Part shown: one piece after another, positions 44,030-52,264 of the stretch
Layout: the number at the start of each line of letters is the position of its first letter
How positions within the stretch are numbered: the first letter of the stretch is position 1
Origin: Stappia indica
Lineage (GTDB): Bacteria > Pseudomonadota > Alphaproteobacteria > Rhizobiales > Stappiaceae
Reading direction: 5' to 3'
NCBI RefSeq assembly: GCF_009789575.1
Contig: NZ_CP046908.1
Location: 1,922,001 to 1,986,000, forward strand
Length of the DNA stretch: 64,000 nucleotides
Program-made: the position numbers and the translations under genes
The notes under the pieces: model-generated
The model's database searches: none
What the model was told of the DNA's origin: nothing
Seen by the model: only the letters and a program-made list of their open reading frames with translations

Positions 44030-45118
44030 ATGAAACACGTCACTTCCAGGATGGCTCGAGCCATCGCGGCCGGCCTTGTGGCGATCCTGTCCAGCGGGGC
44101 GGCGCAGGCTGAAACGCGCACTTTGACCTACGCGACCTACCTCCCCCAGAGCTTCACCTGGGTCCAGGTGGACGACTGGTTCATGGACGAGATCGAGGCG
44201 AGGACCGAGGGCCGGATCAAGTTCGAACGAAACTACGGCGGCTCGCTTCTGGGTCCTGTTGAGGTCTTTCCGGGCGTGAGTTCGGGCGCGGCGGACCTGG
44301 GGACGGGCGGCGCCGTCTACAATACCGACATGCTGCCGCTGGCCGGCGGACTGCTGCTGCCCTTCGTGACCGAGAATGCCGATGCTGCGGCACGCGCCTT
44401 CACCGATCTCAGCCTGTCGAGCGGCGCGCTGGCGCAGGAGTGGAAGGCGGCCAACCTGGCCCCCGCCTATTCGCTCGTGGCGACCGAAAACGCCTTCTGG
44501 ACCAACAAGCCGATCGAGACGACCGAGGACCTGAAGGGCATGCGCATCCGGGCTTCGGGAGGCGTCGCCCAGGTGCTGCAGATGCTGGGAGCAACTCCGG
44601 TCGCCATGGGAATGGGCGACGGCGTGCAGGCGTTCAAGTCCGGTGCCATCGACGGTTTCTCGGCGGCCCCCTTCGACGTCAGCACGCTTGTCGGCCTGCA
44701 GGACATTGCGACCCATGCGGGCGACGCCGGCCGACTGGGCGTCTATGCGGCGGTGACGCTGGCATTCAACCTGAACACCTGGGACAGCCTGTCCGAGGAA
44801 GACCGCGCGGTGATCAGCGAGGTCGCGGCAGGTGCGCCGGCGAAATACCTCGAGATTGCCGACATTTCGATTGCAGCGGCAATCGACAAGATCAAGGCGG
44901 CTCCGCAGCTGAAGATCGTACGGACGAGCGCCGATGTCGACGCCGAATGGCGCGAGAAGACCCGAGAGACGGTCTGGAACGCCTGGATCGACGAGCTGGA
45001 GGCGAAAGGCATTCCGGCACGGGCGACGTTCGACGAGTTTCGGCGTCTTGTCGCCGAGAAGGAGCCTGGCTCCGACTACGCCCCCGGCTTCGACCGCCTG
45101 CAAGCCGAGCCGAACTGA
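44030..45118 (+). CDS. TRAP transporter substrate-binding protein (DctP family)
   Basis: A 362-residue periplasmic binding protein. The signal peptide covers about the first 27 residues and ends AAQA. DctP-type features are TYATYLPQSFTWVQ, the internal stretch NKPIETTEDLKGMRIRASGG and the PVAMGMGDGVQAFKSGAIDGF loop that contacts the carboxylate. Start ATG 44030 has a strong GGGAGGAGG ribosome-binding site. First of four co-directional genes (binding protein, small permease, large permease, hydrolase). Confidence 0.93.
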   Translation: MKHVTSRMARAIAAGLVAILSSGAAQAETRTLTYATYLPQSFTWVQVDDWFMDEIEARTEGRIKFERNYGGSLLGPVEVFPGVSSGAADLGTGGAVYNTDMLPLAGGLLLPFVTENADAAARAFTDLSLSSGALAQEWKAANLAPAYSLVATENAFWTNKPIETTEDLKGMRIRASGGVAQVLQMLGATPVAMGMGDGVQAFKSGAIDGFSAAPFDVSTLVGLQDIATHAGDAGRLGVYAAVTLAFNLNTWDSLSEEDRAVISEVAAGAPAKYLEIADISIAAAIDKIKAAPQLKIVRTSADVDAEWREKTRETVWNAWIDELEAKGIPARATFDEFRRLVAEKEPGSDYAPGFDRLQAEPN

Positions 45119-45126
45119 TCCCTGAC

Positions 45127-45648
45127 ATGACGGGATCGTCCTTGAGATGGATCGACCGGGCGCATATCGCGCTCGGCTCGGTCAGCGGCCTGTGCATCCT
45201 TGCCATCATGGCCATCGTCACGCCCGACGTGATCGCACGAAAGACGGTCAGCTACACCATTCCCGGTGCAGCCGAACTGAACACGCTGCTTCTGGTCACG
45301 CTGATCTATCTCGGCCTGGCCGCAGCCGAAGCGAAACGCGCCCACTTCGTCGTGACGCTGCTCACCGATTCCCTGACCCCGCGATATCGCCGTATCGCGG
45401 CGATACTCAGCACCCTCGTCAGCCTCGGATATGTCGGCTTCCTGGCATGGCTGACCACTCTCGCCGCCAGCAAGTCCTTCCTCTCGGGCGAAACGACGTT
45501 CGGGGTCGTCTCCTTTCCCGTCTGGCCCAGCCGCATTGCGGTCGCCGTGGGATTGTCCCTGCTCACGCTGCAGCTTTTCGTCGAACTGATCCGGCTTCTG
45601 GGCGGCCATCCGGCACACGTCCAGGATCGCGAAGGAACCGTCCAATGA
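45127..45648 (+). CDS. TRAP transporter small permease (DctQ family)
   Basis: A 173-residue protein with four hydrophobic helices, including IAIMAIVTPDVIARKTVSYTIPGAAELNTLLLV, the usual DctQ second-helix region. It starts eight bases after the binding-protein stop, and its stop overlaps the large-permease start (ATGA). It pairs with DctM to form the membrane complex. Confidence 0.9.
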   Translation: MTGSSLRWIDRAHIALGSVSGLCILAIMAIVTPDVIARKTVSYTIPGAAELNTLLLVTLIYLGLAAAEAKRAHFVVTLLTDSLTPRYRRIAAILSTLVSLGYVGFLAWLTTLAASKSFLSGETTFGVVSFPVWPSRIAVAVGLSLLTLQLFVELIRLLGGHPAHVQDREGTVQ

Positions 45649-46940
45649 CCGGGATCGAGATATCCCTCCTGATGGGCGGGATGCTCATCGTGCTGCTTCT
45701 GGTCGGAACGCCGATTTCCTTCGCGCTCGGAGCGGCCGGAGTGGCAGGCCTGGCCCTGGCACGAAGCTGGCAATCGGTCCTGTTCCTGGTCGGCTCCAAA
45801 CCCTTCGCCTTCACGGCGGAGCTGACCCTGATCATCGTGCCGCTTTTCCTGCTGATGGGGCATCTGGCCTTTTCGGCCGGCATTTCGCGCCGGGCGTTCG
45901 AGGCGGCTCGGGCCTGGGTCGGCCATATCCGGGGCGGCCTTGCGATGACCACCATCCTGGCCTCCGCGCTGTTCGCGACCGTGTCCGGGACAAGCGTTGC
46001 GACCGCCGCAACCATCGGGCGGATCGCGATCCCCGAGATGCTCCGGTTCGGCTACAGCGAGAGGCTCGCCGCCGGGGCCGTAGCGGCCGGCGGGACGCTC
46101 GGGGTCCTGATCCCGCCCTCCGGGGTCCTCGTCATCTACTCCATTGCGACCGGCACGCGGTTGAGCGATCTGCTGCTGGCCGCGATCCTGCCCGGGATCA
46201 TGACCGCCGCGGCCTACATGGTCGGGGTGCATCTCCTCGCCCGGTTTCATCCCGGCTTCCAGAGCACGCAAGTGTTGCCGCGGGAGGGCTGGACGCGGCG
46301 CGGGACGACGCTGCTGAAGGCGTGGGATCTCTGGCTGCTGTTTGCCGTCGTGATCGGGTCGATCTATGCCGGTGTCGCCACCCCGACCGAAGCTGCCGGC
46401 GTCGGCGCAACCATGGCGCTGGCCATCGCCCTGTTCCGCCTGCGCGGGAACGTCCGGCAACTGGTATCCGGCTTCATCGAGACGGCCGTCTCCACGGCCG
46501 CGATCTTCGCGCTGATCATCGGCGCCGGGCTGTTCAGCCTCGGCCTGTCGGCCACGCAGGTTCCTCAGGATCTTGCCGCCTGGGTCGCCATGCAGGACGT
46601 GTCGCCGACCGTTCTCCTCATCCTCGTGCTGTTGCCGTTTCTGTTGCTCGGGGCCGTGGTCGACGGTCTCTCGATGATCCTGCTGATGATGCCGATCGTC
46701 TTCCCGATCATCACCGATGCCGGTATCGATCCGGTCCTCTTCGGCATCCTCGTCACCAAGATGACCGAAATCGGCGTCATCACACCGCCGGTCGGCCTCA
46801 ATGTCTTCGTGGTGAAGGGCGCCTATCCGGACCTCAGGATCTCCGAGGCCTTCAAGGGCTGTGTCCCGTTTGTCGTGATCGAACTGATCCTGACCGGGAT
46901 CCTCATCTTCTGCCCCGGCCTGGTGCTCTGGTGGCTGTGA
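45645..46940 (+). CDS. TRAP transporter large permease (DctM family)
   Basis: A 431-residue membrane protein of normal DctM length with about 12 helices. Typical stretches are ATVSGTSVATAATIGRIAIPEM, GGTLGVLIPPSGVLVIYSI and GVATPTEAAGVGA, and GVITPPVGLNVFVVKG near the end. It is the sodium-coupled channel subunit of the MarR-controlled TRAP system. Both ends overlap neighbouring genes, so the operon is translationally coupled. Confidence 0.95.
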   Translation: MTGIEISLLMGGMLIVLLLVGTPISFALGAAGVAGLALARSWQSVLFLVGSKPFAFTAELTLIIVPLFLLMGHLAFSAGISRRAFEAARAWVGHIRGGLAMTTILASALFATVSGTSVATAATIGRIAIPEMLRFGYSERLAAGAVAAGGTLGVLIPPSGVLVIYSIATGTRLSDLLLAAILPGIMTAAAYMVGVHLLARFHPGFQSTQVLPREGWTRRGTTLLKAWDLWLLFAVVIGSIYAGVATPTEAAGVGATMALAIALFRLRGNVRQLVSGFIETAVSTAAIFALIIGAGLFSLGLSATQVPQDLAAWVAMQDVSPTVLLILVLLPFLLLGAVVDGLSMILLMMPIVFPIITDAGIDPVLFGILVTKMTEIGVITPPVGLNVFVVKGAYPDLRISEAFKGCVPFVVIELILTGILIFCPGLVLWWL

Positions 46941-47911
46941 TGACGAAAGGCCGCGCGGTTGCCCTGGCCGATTTCGGCAGCTTCCATGTGGAAGGCCGGC
47001 TCGCCGAGATAACCGGCGAAGACTGCACGACAATCCGCCTGACCGAGACGATCACCGAGTTCGTGCACGACCCCAACGGGCGCTACGCGATCGAGGGGGC
47101 GTATGTGCAGTACATGATCCCCGAAGCTGCGACAGGCAAACCCGTGCTCCTGATCCATGGCGGAGGCATGAACGGCGCCGTCTGGGAAACCACTCCCGAC
47201 GGGCGAAAGGGCTGGATGCGCCTTCTGCTGGAGGCCGGGCACCCGGTCTATGTCGTCGACATGGTCGAGCGGGGGAGAGCAGGGTTCTGCGCTCTGGAAA
47301 GCGTCTGGACGTCGCGCCCGATCATGCGCTCCATCGAGGACGCCTGGGAAACCTTCCGCATCGGTCACCGCCAGCCGGACGGCCTGGCGGCGCATCCGGG
47401 GCAGCGATTTCCGGCGGATCACTTCATCAAGGGGGCCTATGCCTGGTCGCCGCGCTGGCCCGACACGGATGCCGCCGCGGCAGCGGCTCTTGAAAAGGCG
47501 ATCCGGCGCATCGGCCCCTGCCACATCATCGCCCACAGCAGCGGCTCGGCAACGGCGTTTCAGGTTCTTTCGGGACTGGCGACGGGAGAGGTCCTGTCGC
47601 TCTGCCTCGTCGAGCCAGCTGGCCTGCCGCAGGTGCCGGACTTCCCCGACGTGCCGCTTCTTGCGGTTTGGGGCGACTTCATCGGGTCCAGCCATCTGTG
47701 GCAGGCGCTTCGCGAGACGAGCCGAACCGCCTGCGCCGCATCCGGACTGCATCTTGAGGAGCTGCTGCTGTCTGACGTCGGCCTTGCCGGGCACTCGCAT
47801 CTGCCGATGCAGGACCTTGGGAACGAGCAGGTTCTCGGCGCCATCCTCACGCGCCTTGTCAGGCCGTCGGAGACAAGGCGGAGCTTGTCCCGGCACCAGA
47901 CCGCGTCCTAG
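46940..47911 (+). CDS. Alpha/beta hydrolase (esterase-like)
   Basis: A 323-residue protein. Alpha/beta-hydrolase features are VLLIHGGGMNGAVWE (oxyanion hole), the likely nucleophile in IIAHSSGSATAF (H-S-S-G-S rather than G-x-S-x-G), VPLLAVWGDFIGSS before the acid and GLAGHSHLP for the His. The first 70 residues form an N-terminal extension with FGSFHVEGRL. ATG 46940 shares a base with the permease stop; a GTG three bases earlier is also possible. It is last in the TRAP operon, suggesting that it acts on the imported ester or lactone. Confidence 0.8.
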   Translation: MTKGRAVALADFGSFHVEGRLAEITGEDCTTIRLTETITEFVHDPNGRYAIEGAYVQYMIPEAATGKPVLLIHGGGMNGAVWETTPDGRKGWMRLLLEAGHPVYVVDMVERGRAGFCALESVWTSRPIMRSIEDAWETFRIGHRQPDGLAAHPGQRFPADHFIKGAYAWSPRWPDTDAAAAAALEKAIRRIGPCHIIAHSSGSATAFQVLSGLATGEVLSLCLVEPAGLPQVPDFPDVPLLAVWGDFIGSSHLWQALRETSRTACAASGLHLEELLLSDVGLAGHSHLPMQDLGNEQVLGAILTRLVRPSETRRSLSRHQTAS

Positions 47912-48178
47912 GAACGGCCTCGCGACAGTCGAGCTTGCGAGGCTTGTAGCCGCCGACGGGCCCGCACGACGTGCTGCTCGTCCGAAAGCCTCTTCGCGTC
48001 CTCTACCATCCTGCAGTCGGGACAGCATTCCGGCTTCAGGCAGAAAGGGAACAAAAGGGTGGATCGACAATCACAAGGCTCAGACGACTTCCTGGCCCCC
48101 GCTGTAGCGCGCAAGAACACTTGGCACTGAAGAGACGGAAACGACCGTCCCCGGAAAATTGACGCTCTTGGTGGGTGA
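47912..48178. other. Intergenic stretch without a recognisable gene
   Basis: Short open frames here overlap on several strands, have no ribosome-binding site and match nothing I recognise. Base composition falls toward the right, where the IS remnant and the low-G+C island begin. Confidence 0.6.
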
Positions 48179-48358
48179 GATCGGCTGCTGGAGCCCATCA
48201 ACAACATTCCGTCGACCAAAGCCGAGGAAAGCTGTTTTGCGACGCTGGAGGAGCCGCAATCGCAGTGTGCCTCGAACCAAACGGCCTCCGGCAAACCGGG
48301 AGCGGTTCAGGGACGCCGTCTTCGACACAATTATGAGTCCACGACCCACGCCAACTGA
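48179..48358 (+). mobile_element. IS3-family transposase remnant (3' end of orfB)
   Basis: The plus frame starting at 48179 reads DRLLEPINNIPSTKAEE and then SCFATLEEP. This resembles the C-terminus of IS3-family OrfB integrases, which usually ends around ...RRLLEPIGNIPPAEAE..Y.AML. The DDE catalytic core and the rest of the element are missing and no terminal repeats are evident, so it is a dead fragment. It sits exactly where base composition drops, at the left edge of the island. The call rests on a short remembered motif. Confidence 0.55.
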
Positions 48359-48442
48359 AAAGTCTCAATGGGTTGTGCACCAGATTGATCCTGTGGTTCA
48401 TTGCAAGCTGGCCGACAGAAACATGAATTTAGCGTGAGTTTC

Positions 48443-49936
48443 ATGACATCGACACATGCAAGGCGTGCGACGCTTCTGTTCGGCTGCGTGTTGTTGAGCG
48501 GGTGTCTGAGCGACCCGTCCAAGCTGACCTCTTCCGCGCCCGACAAGCCGTGGGGACCAAGCGGTGACAACGGAAGCTTTGCTGTTCACGGTTCAATCAA
48601 TGACACACCGGCGACAACCTCAACCGGTCCTCGGATCCAAGTCCAAAGCGGCAAGGTCTACACGCTTTCCGAGTTGATCGATCTCGGTCAGCGGTCTCAC
48701 CCCTCGACTCGGGTTGCTTGGGAGCAGGCCCGACAAGCTGCCGCCGCGGTTGGCATTGCGGAAGGAACATTTCTTCCGATGATCTCGGCCAACGTGATCG
48801 CAGGATACCAGGACGTCGTTACGCCCCTGCCAACCCTCTTCGGGGGTACCGACTACGTGTCGACCAAAGCAAGTGGCGTGACGCCGAATATTGCATTGCA
48901 GTGGCTACTCTTCGATTTCGGTGAGCGGCAAGCATTGTTGAACGCTGCTCAACAAACCGCCTTCGCAGCGAATATTTCTTTCAACGGAACCCATCAAGCT
49001 CTCATTCACGACATCACGAGAGCCTACTATCTGTATGGTGTTGCCAGACAAAAAAGTGAAATTGCCGAACACTCGCTTGCCAACAGCCGTAAGATACTGG
49101 CTGCTGCAGAAGGACGGTATTCCAGCGGCATAGGCACCAGCATCGAAGTTGCCCAGGCGAAACAACTGGTTGCGCAATCCCGCTTCAGGCTGGTACAGGC
49201 GCGCGACGGTCTCGACGATGCGTATCAAGGCCTGACCGGCGCCGTTGGCTTGGCACCAAATGTGCAAATCAAGGTGGCCTCGTCCACAAGCCGTCGATTG
49301 CCAGGCACCCGAGGGGAACCCACGGACAAGGTTGTCCAACAGGCCTTGTCGCGACGCCCTGACGTTTTGGCGAGCTATGCTGCCCTGAAGGCGAGCGAAG
49401 CGAATGAACGCGCTGCTGCCGCGGCGTTTTTGCCAAAAGTCTATCTCGGTGCTGTTGCGGTTGCCAATCGAGGGCGCGTCCAGGCAGGCAGCTTGCCGGG
49501 CGCCGGCCTGCAGAGTACGGCGAGCGGCGTGATGCTCGGCGTCACCGTTCCCCTCTTCGACGGTCAGATCCGCAAGAACCGCCAGCGTCAGGCTGCATCT
49601 GCCACTAGGGCCGCCGCCGCGGTTCATCGGCAAACCAAGGATGCCGCCATACGGGAGATCCTTCTCGCGTCCAATTCAGTCAGGTCCGCGCTTGCCTCCT
49701 ATGAGGCGGCATCAGAACTCCGCAGGGCTTCGATCGTCACATACAATGCGGCATTCGAAGCGTATCAGAACGGTCTTGGAACGCTCACGGATGTCACCGC
49801 CGCCGACAGTTCTCTTCTTGATGCCCGGGAGGCACAGGCAGATGCGCATGCAGCATCCCTTCTTGCCGCTTCATCTCTGGCGTTCATGTTGGGCAACATG
49901 ACATCCAGTTCAGCCCCGGAGGAAGCGCTGCGCTAG
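48443..49936 (+). CDS. TolC-family outer-membrane efflux lipoprotein
   Basis: A 497-residue outer-membrane factor. A lipoprotein signal ends in LLSGC, so the Cys should be lipidated. The rest shows the TolC pattern of two long helical repeats with TLSELIDLGQRSHPSTRVAWEQA near the start and PNIALQWLLFDFG and LGVTVPLFDGQIRKN before the second helices. It probably forms the exit duct for the HlyD/FUSC efflux pump encoded at 53408-56273, in the way MdtP serves MdtNO. ATG 48443 gives a normal signal peptide. It converges on the membrane-protein gene, the two stops overlapping on CTAG. Confidence 0.9.
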   Translation: MTSTHARRATLLFGCVLLSGCLSDPSKLTSSAPDKPWGPSGDNGSFAVHGSINDTPATTSTGPRIQVQSGKVYTLSELIDLGQRSHPSTRVAWEQARQAAAAVGIAEGTFLPMISANVIAGYQDVVTPLPTLFGGTDYVSTKASGVTPNIALQWLLFDFGERQALLNAAQQTAFAANISFNGTHQALIHDITRAYYLYGVARQKSEIAEHSLANSRKILAAAEGRYSSGIGTSIEVAQAKQLVAQSRFRLVQARDGLDDAYQGLTGAVGLAPNVQIKVASSTSRRLPGTRGEPTDKVVQQALSRRPDVLASYAALKASEANERAAAAAFLPKVYLGAVAVANRGRVQAGSLPGAGLQSTASGVMLGVTVPLFDGQIRKNRQRQAASATRAAAAVHRQTKDAAIREILLASNSVRSALASYEAASELRRASIVTYNAAFEAYQNGLGTLTDVTAADSSLLDAREAQADAHAASLLAASSLAFMLGNMTSSSAPEEALR

Positions 49937-50772
49937 GAAGGTCCGAGAGGACAGGGCGTGACCGTGCCCGTCTGCCTGCTTTCCTTCATCATCAAAAGCG
50001 CGCCAAGAAGAAAGCCCGATGCTCCCAGGCACAAAAGCAGGTTTGCCGAGAAGGCAATCCAGCCAGGCTCTGGCCCGCGCGGCACGTAGGCGAATATGCC
50101 GGCACCCATGAAGAGAATACAGCCGAGCAGATTCGAGGTGACGATCTGCCAATCGAGATCGGCTGGTTTCCACGACCAGTAGCCGTGACTGGTTTCCATG
50201 AACGCGAGATAGCCCGAGATCAGGAACAGCACTGAGCCAATCAGGCCCGGCAGCCAGATCGTCAGATCGGCGAGATACCATTGTGACGGCGGATCGATCG
50301 CATCCAGCGTATTGAAGTTGAACATCACCGTCCCGACGAACTGCGTGATGGCACTAAGCCATCCGATATCCGAGGGCTTCCAGCCGATCAGGCGAGGACG
50401 CACCGACATATCAGGCAGCTCCCCTCCCATCTGGCCAGCATTGGCAGCCTGCAGGTTCTGCATGAAGCCGGCGATCGTAAAGAAAATCGACCCTGCGAAG
50501 AAGACGAGAGCGAGTTCCCGTGCCGTGAACGGTCCGGGTGTGATCGACAGAAGGCTTGCGAAGATGAAATGCAGCGACCCCACGGCAAAGAACAAGCCAT
50601 TCCACCAATTATATGCTGGGCGGTGCCAGAAGGGGATTCCATCCCGGCCTGCGTGTCGCAGCAATCCTTTGCGGTGCTGGCGTGCACGCAAAACAACCTC
50701 GCGCCCGTCGCGCAGGACGCAGCGCATGGTAATGAAAGGCCAGGGTCCTCTGGCGTCCATTCTCGCATCCAT
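49933..50772 (-). CDS. Multi-pass membrane protein, YrhK-like; partner of glutamate decarboxylase
   Basis: A 279-residue protein with about six hydrophobic segments arranged as repeated pairs: WNGLFFAVGSLHFIFASLL, LVFFAGSIFFTIAGFM, AITQFVGTVMFNFNTL, LIGSVLFLISGYLAF, LLGCILFMGAGIFAYV and a last one. The recurring W/N-x-x-G-S-x-x-F pattern resembles YrhK-type membrane proteins. It is not an amino-acid antiporter of the GadC type. It follows gadB on the same strand by 61 bases containing a hairpin. ATG 50772 or 50760 could start it. The function is unknown; a role in acid or envelope stress is an inference from its neighbour. Confidence 0.65.
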   Translation of the reverse strand: MDARMDARGPWPFITMRCVLRDGREVVLRARQHRKGLLRHAGRDGIPFWHRPAYNWWNGLFFAVGSLHFIFASLLSITPGPFTARELALVFFAGSIFFTIAGFMQNLQAANAGQMGGELPDMSVRPRLIGWKPSDIGWLSAITQFVGTVMFNFNTLDAIDPPSQWYLADLTIWLPGLIGSVLFLISGYLAFMETSHGYWSWKPADLDWQIVTSNLLGCILFMGAGIFAYVPRGPEPGWIAFSANLLLCLGASGFLLGALLMMKESRQTGTVTPCPLGPS

Positions 50773-50779
50773 GTTCGTG

Positions 50780-50806
50780 CTGGAGGCAGCGGTCGGCTGC
50801 CTCCAG
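50780..50806. terminator. Strong hairpin between gadB and the downstream membrane-protein gene
   Basis: Perfect 10-base arms CTGGAGGCAG / CTGCCTCCAG with a 7-base loop. On the plus strand it is followed by TGTCTCTTTTTA, a good terminator shape for rightward transcripts. On the gadB strand it has no U-run and ends seven bases before the next ATG, where it could modulate translation. Confidence 0.5.
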
Positions 50807-50833
50807 TGTCTCTTTTTACAGGGCGGCAGGCTG

Positions 50834-52213
50834 TCAGTGATGGAAGCCGGAGGCGTCGTCTTCGCCGAGCGGGATCTTGCGCGGATGGGCATCGAGATGC
50901 GCCAGTGCCGAGCGAATGTCCTCGATCAGCAACGCGCAAAGATCACGGCTGACACCGTTGCGCACGAGAACGCGCTGGATCGACTTGTCCTCGCAATGCG
51001 CCGGAAGGGTGTAGGCGGGAACCTGCCATCCACGCACCCGCAGCCGGTCGGCAAGATCGAACAGGGTAAACCCCGCCTCCAGTCCTTCTTTCAGCGTCCA
51101 CGATACGGCCGGAATGCCCTTGCCGCGGTTCCCGTCAAAGACGATTTCGAACGGCCCCAAGCCTCCGAGTTCACGCGCAAGATAGGCAGCACTGTCGTAG
51201 CAGGCTCCGTGCACCTTGGCGTAGCCCTCTCGTCCGAGACGCAGAAAGTTGTAATATTGGCAGACGATCTGCCCGCCCGGGCGGGAGAAGTTGAGGGCGA
51301 TATCCTTCATATCCCCCCCCAGATAATTGACCCAGAAGACCATTTCCTCCGGCAGGTCGGCCTCCTCGCGCCACATGATCCAGCCCACGCCGAGCGGGGC
51401 GAGGCCGAACTTATGGCCCGACGCGTTGATGGATCGCACGCGCGGCAGGCGGAAGTCCCATTCCAGATCCGGCGCACAAAAAGGTGCAAGAAATCCACCG
51501 CTGGCGCCATCCACGTGGATGGGAATGTCGAGCCCGGTCTCTTGCTGCAGCTGATCCAGCGCGTCGCTAACCGCCTTTACCGGTTCGAATTCGCCAGTGA
51601 AAGTGACGCCAAGCGTTGGCACGACACCGATGGTGTTTTCGTCGCACAGCTTCAGCACCTCTTCCGGCGTCATGAGCAGGCGTCCATTCTCCATGGGAAT
51701 CTCGCGGTGCTCCACGTCCCAGTAGCGGGTGAATTTGTGCCAGCACACCTGAACGGGGCCGGTAACAAGGTTGGGGCGGTCGATTGTCTTGCCTTCCGCC
51801 TTGCGCCGTGCCTCCCAACGCCGTTTCATGGCCAGCCCGCCCAACATGGCAGCTTCGCTCGAACCGGTGGTTGAGCAGCCTGTCGCAGGGCCTTTCGGAG
51901 CGTTCCAGAGATCAGCGAGCATCCGTACGCAGCGCGCCTCGATTTCGGCGGTCTGCGGATACTCGTCCTTGTCGATCATGTTCTTGTCGATGCAGGCATC
52001 CATCAGGTCGTGGATTTCCGGCTCTTCCCAGGTCTGGCAGAAGGTAGCCAGGTTCTGGCGGGAATTGCCGTCGAGCATAAGTTCGTCGCGCACCGCCATA
52101 TAGATCCGACGCGGGTTTTCCTCGTGGTCCGGAAAATGCGACTTCGGCAGCGACGAAGACAGCGCCGTGGCGCCGTAGATCGCGTCGTTTGGATTGTCGG
52201 CCTTGCGGCTCAT
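50834..52213 (-). CDS. gadB: Glutamate decarboxylase
   Basis: A 459-residue PLP enzyme very close to the bacterial GadA/GadB length. The PLP lysine is K268 in NASGHKFG, with [11 protein letters not shown] just before it and [11 protein letters not shown] at the phosphate-binding region. The tail ends in two His (GFHH), like the pH-sensing C-terminal plug of E. coli GadB. It converts glutamate plus a proton to GABA and CO2, consuming acid in the cytoplasm. No GadC antiporter or glutaminase gene is adjacent. A GGGAGAAAACC ribosome-binding site precedes the ATG. Confidence 0.96.
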   Translation of the reverse strand: MSRKADNPNDAIYGATALSSSLPKSHFPDHEENPRRIYMAVRDELMLDGNSRQNLATFCQTWEEPEIHDLMDACIDKNMIDKDEYPQTAEIEARCVRMLADLWNAPKGPATGCSTTGSSEAAMLGGLAMKRRWEARRKAEGKTIDRPNLVTGPVQVCWHKFTRYWDVEHREIPMENGRLLMTPEEVLKLCDENTIGVVPTLGVTFTGEFEPVKAVSDALDQLQQETGLDIPIHVDGASGGFLAPFCAPDLEWDFRLPRVRSINASGHKFGLAPLGVGWIMWREEADLPEEMVFWVNYLGGDMKDIALNFSRPGGQIVCQYYNFLRLGREGYAKVHGACYDSAAYLARELGGLGPFEIVFDGNRGKGIPAVSWTLKEGLEAGFTLFDLADRLRVRGWQVPAYTLPAHCEDKSIQRVLVRNGVSRDLCALLIEDIRSALAHLDAHPRKIPLGEDDASGFHH

Positions 52214-52264
52214 CGGTTTTCTCCCGGTTCGCGTGCATAGAGGTCCAGGTCGGGTGAGTGAACG

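Noticed and set aside
47912-48178. Small ORFs as possible genes at the island edge
   Set aside because: They overlap on both strands, lack ribosome-binding sites and have no recognisable domain.
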